Under the pieces are notes generated by a model. It did no database searches. It was not told the origin of the DNA and worked only from the letters and a program-made list of their open reading frames with translations. From assembly GCA_903905395.1 (NCBI GenBank), contig CAIVGD010000104.1, positions 1 to 10,574 of the forward strand: DNA of 10,574 bases, in the 5' to 3' direction. A program made the translations under genes and the position numbers. Of the stretch, positions 1 to 5,955 are shown piece after piece (within the stretch, counting starts at the first letter, position 1; each line of letters starts with the position of its first letter). The DNA comes from an uncultured Verrucomicrobiota bacterium. Its GTDB lineage: Bacteria > Verrucomicrobiota > Verrucomicrobiia > Methylacidiphilales > Verrucolacustridaceae.

Positions 1-471
1 CGCCGTGGTGATGTCCGCCGGCCAACCCACTTTGGTCCGGTCGATCTCGTAACTTTGCTCTGTGGAAAAATCAAATGGCAGGGTGAGACGATTTTTGATC
101 CAGGCCAAACGCTCGCGGACCCGTCCATTGAAACCGGCGAAGATCTCGAAGGCGGGTGTGATGTCTCCTCGTTGTGTCATCTGGGCCAACTGAGGCGCGT
201 AGGTGCTCTGGTAGTTCTGCAGATCCGTTGCGAGGAAGAAGGCATGATTGTAGTCGAGCGCCTCCATATAACCCTTGATCCAGTCTCGGGCTTTATCTTC
301 CGTCAGAGGTTTTCCAGCAAAGTGGTGATCTTGCAGGAGTTTTTGCACGAGAATCGCAGTGGCCTGCGAACTGGCATTGGGTCGCAAAATATCGGGGTGC
401 GCGGGCAGGGCGAGTAGGGAGAAAGCCCCCCAGCACAACGCGAGGCGTACGAGAATCCGCAATCTGGACAT
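1..471 (-). CDS. prc: Tail-specific (C-terminal processing) protease, N-terminal part only
   Basis: Only the first 157 codons are present; the gene continues past the left edge. The start ATG (469-471) is fixed by a TAA immediately upstream in frame. No good Shine-Dalgarno precedes it. Residues 1-26 look like a Sec signal peptide: Arg-rich start, hydrophobic core about 10-24, and a likely cleavage site near LPAHP, so the product should be periplasmic. C13 is not in a proper lipobox. The rest matches from memory the N-terminal helical domain of Tsp/Prc (S41A peptidases). Recognisable blocks are MEALDYNHAFFLATDLQNY (69-87), DITPAFEIF (103-111) and YEIDRTKVGWP (141-151), equivalent to E. coli LLDYSHNVLLASDV and YNLDRSKAPWP. 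The PDZ and Ser/Lys catalytic parts lie outside the window, so activity cannot be judged. Tsp proteases degrade periplasmic proteins from non-polar C-termini and in several bacteria control peptidoglycan hydrolases. It is downstream of the glycosyltransferase gene on the same strand after a 205-base gap. Confidence 0.85.
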   Translation of the reverse strand, partial: MSRLRILVRLALCWGAFSLLALPAHPDILRPNASSQATAILVQKLLQDHHFAGKPLTEDKARDWIKGYMEALDYNHAFFLATDLQNYQSTYAPQLAQMTQRGDITPAFEIFAGFNGRVRERLAWIKNRLTLPFDFSTEQSYEIDRTKVGWPADITTA

Positions 472-520
472 TTAGTAGCTATAGCCCGACATATGGAAAA
501 AGCATCTCAATCAGAACAAT

Positions 521-549
521 ATTATTAAACTAGGGGTAAGAATTTCCAA
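521..549 (-). promoter_or_regulatory. Possible sigma-70-like promoter for the Tsp protease gene
   Basis: Read on the minus strand there is a TTGGAA hexamer (544-549), a 17-base spacer, and AATAAT (521-526) in a locally AT-rich patch. The predicted transcript start would lie about 40 bases upstream of the protease ATG. The match to consensus is partial and AT-rich DNA gives such matches by chance, so this is only a candidate. Confidence 0.2.
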
Positions 550-599
550 AAAGTTGCGTATATAGGCCTTAAAACGCTGTCGGACAGGTGGATATACAT

Positions 600-627
600 A
601 ACTCCCAAGGGGTTGTTTTATTTTTTC
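600..627 (+). terminator. Weak terminator-like hairpin plus T-rich tract
   Basis: On the plus strand AACTCCCAAGGGGTT (600-614) can fold into a short imperfect stem with one mismatch. It is followed by a T-rich run (615-627, with a block of six T). That is the shape of an intrinsic terminator for plus-strand transcription, yet both flanking genes are on minus. It might stop antisense transcription into the glycosyltransferase gene, or be chance. The stem is short, so confidence is low. Confidence 0.2.
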
Positions 628-676
628 TGAGTCATTTCGGGTTGGTAATGGAGACGGATCCTAGCCGCGGAAAGGG

Positions 677-1825
677 CTACATCGCTCGCAAAAGTTCTCG
701 GCAGACACGGGTTGCTTCAAAATGTTCTTCGGCCATACGCCGTGCCGCCTTGGAGTGCAGAGCGTAGTCCTGATTGACCCGCGCGATTGACTCCGCGGCC
801 TCCTCCACGCTGGAGAACGCGAGAGCTCCGTGTCCTACTGGAAGGTGACGAGTCCAGCCCGTCTCCTGCACCACCACGGGCCGGCCGAGGGCCAGGTAAC
901 AAGCGCTCCGGCAACTGAACCAACCGGTCCGGCCTTCCACGTACCCGTGCTTGGCCACACTCCACTCTCCAGCAGAATCCTGGAGAAATTTCCGGTAGGT
1001 GAGGTGATCGGGAACGACCTCCTGCGGTTCCACCAGATCCCAGCCTATTTTGCGGAGTTGTTCCGCCGGACGTTTCCCATCCACCCCAAGACCCATGGCG
1101 ATGCGCAGATGGGCGGGAGTCCGTTTTGGTAGTTCGAAATATTTTTTAAACTCGAGATCCTTCTGCCCAAACGGATGTCCTTCCCACGTCTTGGGTTGGT
1201 AGCTGGCCCAATTCATCACAGTGGTCCATGGGGCATCTGGGGGAGTAGGTGTGACGGGCCAATGATCCAGGGCGATTGGCTGGACGGTGGGTTTCCAAGT
1301 GATCCCATCGACAGGCACCGGGCAACCTGGCTGCCCGACTGATAGTCCAAAGGTGAAGTGGCTGTCGTGATCGCGCAGGCGGCCGGCGTACTGGGGGTCG
1401 GAACCATCGAGCAGGCCGATTTGGCAAAACATCGGATCCCCATCGATAAACATTTTATGGCCGACCCGAAGATCGTAGTCCCGCAGCCAACCCGCGCTGG
1501 AAACATTGACAAGCAGATCTCCGTGACGAAGCCATTCGCGGGCGACCTTTTCTCCGGCACCGTGGAACTTCCCATCCGCCCCATTCCGATAAACCCAGGA
1601 GTCGGAGAGATCAAAATCCCCGAAGATTTTTCGCAGGGATTTCAGGGCAAAGGAGCAGTCGTCGGTGATTGTTCCGGCCTCGGGATCGTAGGGCCAGGCT
1701 CCGGAATCTTCCAAGTAGAGGACCTCATGCCCCAGAGCCTGAAAACCAAACAGGTACTGGAGATAGTCCCAGATCACCCCGCCGAAGGGGTACTGGCCAA
1801 CCAGACCGGTGATAATGATGCGCAT
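677..1825 (-). CDS. GT-B-like glycosyltransferase, family unassigned
   Basis: A 382-residue protein starting MRIIITGLVGQYPFGG, a typical beta-strand/Gly-rich loop opening of a GT-B N-terminal Rossmann domain, which supports the ATG at 1823-1825. No signal peptide or membrane segment is visible, so it is probably cytosolic. The best C-terminal signature is FSCRSACYLALGRPVVVQET (303-322), followed by TRHLPVGHGALAFSSVEEA. This is the layout of the donor-binding half of GT-B enzymes (E-x-R-x-x-x-A-LA-GRPVV-x-T-x followed by G-x-GALAF and a 'VEEAAESI' helix), as in GT1/GT4-like and CgeB-like proteins. The canonical EX7E motif is not obvious, so the CAZy family, sugar donor and acceptor are unknown. 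The region upstream of the ATG is pyrimidine-rich (TACCATTTTCCC) with no Shine-Dalgarno, suggesting leaderless or SD-independent initiation. It is divergent from mutS across a 363-base gap. Identification as a glycosyltransferase is fairly secure from the fold signature; any pathway is a guess. Confidence 0.75.
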   Translation of the reverse strand: MRIIITGLVGQYPFGGVIWDYLQYLFGFQALGHEVLYLEDSGAWPYDPEAGTITDDCSFALKSLRKIFGDFDLSDSWVYRNGADGKFHGAGEKVAREWLRHGDLLVNVSSAGWLRDYDLRVGHKMFIDGDPMFCQIGLLDGSDPQYAGRLRDHDSHFTFGLSVGQPGCPVPVDGITWKPTVQPIALDHWPVTPTPPDAPWTTVMNWASYQPKTWEGHPFGQKDLEFKKYFELPKRTPAHLRIAMGLGVDGKRPAEQLRKIGWDLVEPQEVVPDHLTYRKFLQDSAGEWSVAKHGYVEGRTGWFSCRSACYLALGRPVVVQETGWTRHLPVGHGALAFSSVEEAAESIARVNQDYALHSKAARRMAEEHFEATRVCRELLRAM

Positions 1826-1911
1826 GGGAAAATGGTAGGGGTAAACAGAAAGGGGTGAAGGAGATTAGGGGGGCCGCCAGATGATTTTTGATTTTGGATG
1901 TTGGATTTTTT

Positions 1912-1946
1912 CCCGCGGTCGCGGGACGCGGACGCGGATGACCGCG
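1912..1946. repeat. GC-rich nested inverted repeats
   Basis: CCCGCG-gt-CGCGGG (1912-1925) is a perfect 6-base-arm inverted repeat with a 2-base centre. Overlapping it, CGCGGTC (1914-1920) is perfectly complementary to GACCGCG (1940-1946) across 19 bases that include a tandem GACGCG GACGCG. The two structures are mutually exclusive. There is no T-run, so neither looks like a terminator. It could be an operator, a dispersed repeat or a chance GC structure. Confidence 0.45.
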
Positions 1947-2004
1947 AGTTTAAGATTAAGTTTAAGTTGAAGTCAGAAGACTGAGAATTGAAGGCTTAGG
2001 TAGC

Positions 2005-2025
2005 GGCGACATCTCCGAGGTCGCC
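2005..2025. repeat. 21-base near-perfect palindrome
   Basis: GGCGAC (2005-2010) and GTCGCC (2020-2025) flank ATCTCCGAG. Pairing continues inward (TC with GA) to give a 9-position stem with one mismatch and a 3-base loop. It lies 164 bases upstream of the mutS ATG with no gene reading into it and no T-tract, so it is not an obvious terminator. Its compact shape fits a REP-like dispersed palindrome or a protein-binding site. Copy number elsewhere in the genome is unknown. Confidence 0.45.
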
Positions 2026-2188
2026 TAGCTGTACGAACAAAACTGAAGATCCGACGTATGCGTTCTAGGGACAGACCGCGATACCTTGGGTTTTGAGGTT
2101 TGAGAGTTTACCCCACTGCTTCCAAGCCTATGCACAGTCAACCTCGTTGCGCATTGAGGTTGCGAGTGGAGTAGGGGAAAACGAAGGG

Positions 2189-4684
2189 ATGGCGGAAGGA
2201 TCCACTCCAATGATGAGGCAGTACCAAGGGCTGAGAGGTCAAGTGCCCAAGGATACTTTGCTCTTTTTCCGCCTCGGCGATTTCTACGAACTCTTTTTCG
2301 AGGATGCCAATGAGGGGGCGCGGTTGCTTCATCTGACCCTCACCAAGCGAAACGGCATTCCCATGTGCGGTCTGCCTTATCACGCGGCCGAGAGCTACAT
2401 CACCAAACTTCTGGCGGCAGGGCGCAGAGTGGGGATCTGCGATCAGGTGGGAGAGGTGAGGACAGGGCAGATGGTGGAGCGGGCTATTACCAGAATCCTC
2501 AGTCCGGGCTGTGCCGTGGGGGTTGAACTGGCCGAGCCCAAACTCCCGCGCTGGCTTGCGGCCGTGCGGAGAGGGGAAGGTAAACAAGCGAAGTGGGGAT
2601 TCGCCCTGCTCGATGCAACCACAGGAGATTTGCGTCTGGCCGAACTGGAAGACGAAACCGCCTGTCGGGAGGAGATACGACGGACTAATCCCGCGGAAAT
2701 TCTCATCGCAGATGAAGAAAAGGAGATTCCAGGATGGGTGGAACGGAGCACGACCGTGACCCGCGTACCGGAATGGACTTTAGAGGAGGATGTGGGACGA
2801 ACCCTTCTTTGTGACCATTTCCATGTGCAAAGCTTGGATGGATTCGGCTGTCGTGGAATGGGACCCGCGGTGGGTACGGCCGGGGCCTTGGTGCGATATT
2901 TGACCGAGACGCTGAAAGGAGCGGCCAAACACCTGCAAGCTCCCAAGCCGTTCCGTTCGGATGATTGCCTCCGATTGGATTCGGCTACGCAACGAAATCT
3001 GGAGTTGCTGGTCTCGGCGTCCACGGGAGCGGACACCAGTCTAATCCGGGCGATCGATCAGACGGTGACAGCCATGGGAGGTCGGGAGATAAGAGGATGG
3101 CTGGTCCGGCCCCTGCGGGAGGCCCAAGAGATTGAATCCCGGCACGAGGCTGTGGCGGGATTTTTGGAGGATGCCGGTTGTCTGGATGATTTTAGGGAGT
3201 TGCTAAAGGAAGTGCGGGACTTGGTTCGCCTAGTGGGGCGGTTGGCGGGAGGCCCGGGGACAGCTCGGGATCTGCTGGCTCTTCGCATGACTCTCGAAGC
3301 TCTTCCCGAGATGCAAAAGATCGTGGGGAAGATTCCCGGAAAAATGATCGGGGAACTTATTCGGAGGGTGGAAGTGGAAACAGAATTGATTGGGGAGTTG
3401 GCGCGAGGCGTGGCCGACGAACCCCCAGCTCTCCCTCGCGATGGCGGGATGATCCGGGACGGGTACGACCCCGTTCTGGATGAGTTGAGGACGGCCATGC
3501 GGGAGGGGCGCAGTTGGATCGCCGATCTGCAGGCGAGGGAGATCGAGCGGACGGGGATCAAGAGTTTGAAAATTCGCTTCAATCAGGTGTCCGGCTACGG
3601 GATCGAGATCACCAAGACAAATCTGTATCAGGTTCCCACCGAATATGAGAGGAAGCAGACCTTGGCACAAGCTGAGCGTTTCGTGACGAAAGAGTTGAAG
3701 GAGATGGAAGCCAAAATCCTGGGTGCGGAGGAAAAAGCGTTGGCGAGGGAGCTGGTCCTGTTTGGTAAGTTGCGGGATCGGGTCATCACGCGCGCCTCCG
3801 CCCTTCAAAAAACTGGTGGGGCGATCGGAGCGCTGGATGCGTTGGCGGGTCTGGCCGCAACGGCACGGCGTTGGGGTTATGCCCGCCCGAAGATGCGGAC
3901 GGATGGGCGGATCGAAATCCGAGGGGGACGTCATCCGGTGGTGGAGCAGATTCTGGCAGGAGGAGCGGAACCATTTGTGCCGAACGATCTGCAACTTGGG
4001 GGCGAACATGGAACTCTGATTGTGTTGACGGGTCCCAATATGGCGGGGAAAAGCACCTACCTCAGGCAGGTCGCTCTGATCTGTCTGCTGGCGCAAATCG
4101 GATCGTTTGTGCCGGCCCAATCGGCGGAGTTGCCGGTTCTCGACCGCATTTTCACGAGGATCGGGGCGGGGGATGATTTGGCGCGGGGTCAGAGCACGTT
4201 TCTCGTTGAAATGAATGAGACGGCCATGATTCTGCATAACGCCACGGCCGATAGCTTGGTCATCCTTGATGAAATCGGGCGCGGAACGAGCACGCTCGAT
4301 GGATTAAGTATTGCGTGGGCGGTGGGCGAACATCTGCACGATGAGGTGAAGGCCAAGACTCTTTTTGCGACCCACTACCACGAGCTGACCGAACTGGCCT
4401 TAACACGCACGGGGGTGCGGAACTACCGGGTGGCGGTGAGAGAGGATCAAGATCGGGTGGTTTTTCTGCGACAAATTGTGGAGGGTGGGGCGGATCGCAG
4501 TTATGGAATTCAGGTGGCGCGATTGGCTGGATTACCCCCCGAGGTGCTTCGGAGAGCGGAGGAGATTCTCTTGGGTCTGGAGGCGGGGGAGACGGATGCG
4601 GCTGGCAAGCCGGCCCGGATCAAACCCAAGGAAAGCACGATCCCGACAAGTAAGGACAGGAATCAGCTGGACTTGTTTGGCTAG
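2189..4684 (+). CDS. mutS: DNA mismatch repair protein MutS
   Basis: An 831-residue MutS1 that binds mismatches and starts methyl-independent or MutL-dependent repair. All key elements are visible. STPMMRQYQGLRGQ at the N-terminus and GDFYELFFEDA with the mismatch-wedging F32-Y33-E34 mark domain I. CGLPYHA follows. The Walker A is GPNMAGKST (615-623), then GQSTFLVEM, Walker B VILDEIGRGTST (691-702, D694/E695), and the FATHYHEL switch. Domains run in the usual order: mismatch binding, connector, lever/clamp, ATPase. The protein ends QLDLFG; QLDLF (826-830) fits the bacterial beta-sliding-clamp binding motif. I chose ATG 2189 because the conserved TPMM block should be slightly internal. ATG 2210 has a better Shine-Dalgarno (AAGGA at 2196-2200) but would remove part of that block. 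A TTG at 2093 would add about 32 residues unlike the family. No mutL is in the window. The lipid glycosyltransferase follows after 74 bases on the same strand without a clear terminator, so cotranscription is possible. Confidence 0.97.
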   Translation: MAEGSTPMMRQYQGLRGQVPKDTLLFFRLGDFYELFFEDANEGARLLHLTLTKRNGIPMCGLPYHAAESYITKLLAAGRRVGICDQVGEVRTGQMVERAITRILSPGCAVGVELAEPKLPRWLAAVRRGEGKQAKWGFALLDATTGDLRLAELEDETACREEIRRTNPAEILIADEEKEIPGWVERSTTVTRVPEWTLEEDVGRTLLCDHFHVQSLDGFGCRGMGPAVGTAGALVRYLTETLKGAAKHLQAPKPFRSDDCLRLDSATQRNLELLVSASTGADTSLIRAIDQTVTAMGGREIRGWLVRPLREAQEIESRHEAVAGFLEDAGCLDDFRELLKEVRDLVRLVGRLAGGPGTARDLLALRMTLEALPEMQKIVGKIPGKMIGELIRRVEVETELIGELARGVADEPPALPRDGGMIRDGYDPVLDELRTAMREGRSWIADLQAREIERTGIKSLKIRFNQVSGYGIEITKTNLYQVPTEYERKQTLAQAERFVTKELKEMEAKILGAEEKALARELVLFGKLRDRVITRASALQKTGGAIGALDALAGLAATARRWGYARPKMRTDGRIEIRGGRHPVVEQILAGGAEPFVPNDLQLGGEHGTLIVLTGPNMAGKSTYLRQVALICLLAQIGSFVPAQSAELPVLDRIFTRIGAGDDLARGQSTFLVEMNETAMILHNATADSLVILDEIGRGTSTLDGLSIAWAVGEHLHDEVKAKTLFATHYHELTELALTRTGVRNYRVAVREDQDRVVFLRQIVEGGADRSYGIQVARLAGLPPEVLRRAEEILLGLEAGETDAAGKPARIKPKESTIPTSKDRNQLDLFG

Positions 4685-4758
4685 ACCGAAGCCGCGCGAA
4701 GTCCGGACGAGAAGTTTTAGGGGTTTGAGATCGAACGACATCGGGTAGAGTTTGAGGA

Positions 4759-5955
4759 GTGAAAAGTCCGAAGAAGGTTTTGATTCTTTCGGCCAGTGCG
4801 GGGACCGGCCATTTGCGGGCGGCCTCGGCCTTGGAGCAAATATGCCGGAACACACCGGGGGTGGGCGAAGTGGCCAACGTGGATGCCTTGGCTTTCACGA
4901 ACAAACTTTTTCGAGATTTCTACTCCAAACTTTATCTGACCTTGGTCGAAGATGCGCCGACCCTGCTGGGCTGGTGGTACGACAAGAGCGACGAACCTTG
5001 GAAGACGGACCGGATGCGCCTTTTGCTCGACCGGCTCAACACCCGGCCACTCGTGCGGCTGATTTCGCGAATGCAGCCCGAAATCACGATCTGCACCCAC
5101 TTCATGCCGGCCGAAATTATTTCCCATCTGATCACGAAAAAGGTGATTCAAGCCAAGCTTTCCATTGTGGTGACGGATTTTGATTTTCACGCCATGTGGC
5201 TTTCGAGGGCCTTCCATCGTTACTTCGTCGCACTGGACGAGACGAAAGCGTACCTGACCGCTTTGGGTCTGCCCGCTGAGCGTGTAACGGTGAGCGGAAT
5301 ACCGGTGGATCCGGCCTTTGGGAGGCAGAAAGATAAAACAAGTTTGCGCCGAAAATTAGGATTACCGTTGGATCGTCCCGTGATCCTCGTGACGGCGGGA
5401 GCGTTGGGAGTGAACCCCGCCGAGCAGGTTGTTAAATCGCTACGACAATTACCGCATCGCGCTCAAGTGGTGGTGATCTGCGGCAAGCGTCCCGAGGCCA
5501 AGGAGAGGGTCGAACAGGAGTTGAGCCGCGGGAATGGAGGAAAAGTTGATTTTAAGGTCATGGGTTATGTGGATGACATTCCGGGTTGGATGGGTGCGGC
5601 GGATCTTCTCATCAGCAAGCCCGGGGGCATGACCTCGGCCGAGGCGATGGCTTCGTCCCTGCCCATGGTAATTTATGCACCGATCCCGGGACAGGAGGAG
5701 CGCAACAGCGATCAACTTCTGGAGAAGGGGGCGGCGATCAAGTGTAATGAGATCACCATTCTAGGATATAAGGTGGGTCAGCTTTTGGGGACCCCCAAGC
5801 GCTTGGAGCAGATGCGAGATGCGGCGCGCAAGATGGGGCGTCCTCACGCGGCCGAAATGGTGGTAAGAACCCTGCTGGCTGAACCCAAAAACGAGGCGAT
5901 CGAGGTGAACTCCGAACAGCAGGAGGAAATGGCGGAACACGTGCGAAAGCGATGA
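4759..5955 (+). CDS. Glycolipid glycosyltransferase of the UgtP / MGDG synthase type (GT28)
   Basis: 398 residues with the full signature of the MGDG_synth/GT28 family, which transfers glucose or galactose from a UDP-sugar to diacylglycerol at the cytosolic membrane face. Visible blocks are VLILSASAGTGHLRAASAL (7-25, family SAxxGxGHxxAA), VVTDFDFHAMWLS (137-149, the family TD-x-x-x-H-x-x-W block), VSGIPVDPAF (178-187), GYVDDIPGWMGAADLLISKP (269-288) with GGMTSAEAMASSLPMV (289-304) for donor binding, and PIPGQEERNSDQLLEKGAA (308-326). The sequence cannot say whether the sugar is glucose or galactose, or whether the enzyme is processive. No transmembrane segment is evident; such enzymes are peripheral. 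The GTG start is forced by an in-frame TGA at 4753-4755, and the only GAGGAG runs into the start codon. The charged C-terminal tail (about 375-398) is extra to the fold. The stop codon overlaps the GH1 start (ATGA), implying a coupled pair. Confidence 0.88.
   Translation: MKSPKKVLILSASAGTGHLRAASALEQICRNTPGVGEVANVDALAFTNKLFRDFYSKLYLTLVEDAPTLLGWWYDKSDEPWKTDRMRLLLDRLNTRPLVRLISRMQPEITICTHFMPAEIISHLITKKVIQAKLSIVVTDFDFHAMWLSRAFHRYFVALDETKAYLTALGLPAERVTVSGIPVDPAFGRQKDKTSLRRKLGLPLDRPVILVTAGALGVNPAEQVVKSLRQLPHRAQVVVICGKRPEAKERVEQELSRGNGGKVDFKVMGYVDDIPGWMGAADLLISKPGGMTSAEAMASSLPMVIYAPIPGQEERNSDQLLEKGAAIKCNEITILGYKVGQLLGTPKRLEQMRDAARKMGRPHAAEMVVRTLLAEPKNEAIEVNSEQQEEMAEHVRKR

Larger units (their letters stand above)
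1826..2188. other. Non-coding intergenic region with repeats, between divergent genes
   Basis: 363 bases without a credible gene lie between the start of the glycosyltransferase (minus) and the start of mutS (plus). They should hold the promoters of both. From left to right there is an AT-rich patch with near-repeats of GATTTTGGATGTTGGATTTT (1884-1910), a GC-rich inverted-repeat block (1912-1946), a purine-rich patch with repeated TTTAAG/ATTAAG units (about 1948-1972), and a 21-base palindrome (2005-2025). No promoter hexamers stand out. An open frame runs upstream of mutS from a TTG at 2093, but its translation does not resemble any MutS N-terminus. Confidence 0.6.

Noticed and set aside
55..417. 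Plus-strand open frame (120 codons) at the left edge
   Set aside because: The minus strand of the same interval encodes a signal peptide plus a clear Tsp N-terminal domain. The plus frame shows nothing recognisable.
433..469. Lipoprotein lipobox (LALC) in the Tsp signal peptide
   Set aside because: The residue before the Cys is Leu rather than Gly, Ala or Ser, and the hydrophobic core continues beyond the Cys, so ordinary signal peptidase I cleavage is more likely.
1358..1858. Plus-strand open frame (166 codons) antisense to the glycosyltransferase gene
   Set aside because: It has no recognisable motif and overlaps a better-supported gene with a family-like start and C-terminal signature.
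2093..2188. N-terminal extension of MutS from a TTG codon
   Set aside because: The extra 32 residues do not resemble any MutS N-terminus, while the ATG at 2189 gives the usual short lead before TPMM.
3230..4237. Long minus-strand open frame (335 codons) antisense to mutS
   Set aside because: It lies wholly inside mutS, which has unmistakable conserved motifs. The antisense translation is rich in Arg, Pro and His with no domain, as expected from a GC-rich shadow frame.
4685..4758. Promoter or terminator between mutS and the GT28 gene
   Set aside because: TTGAGA and TAGAGT are present but only 15 bases apart, and no stable hairpin with a T-tract is visible. Neither call is supportable.
5921..5955. 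Strong AGGAGG followed by ATG inside the end of the GT28 gene, as a possible tiny gene
   Set aside because: The ATG at 5929 is in the GT28 frame and would give only eight codons before the same stop. It may aid ribosome loading for the coupled GH1 gene but is not a gene itself.
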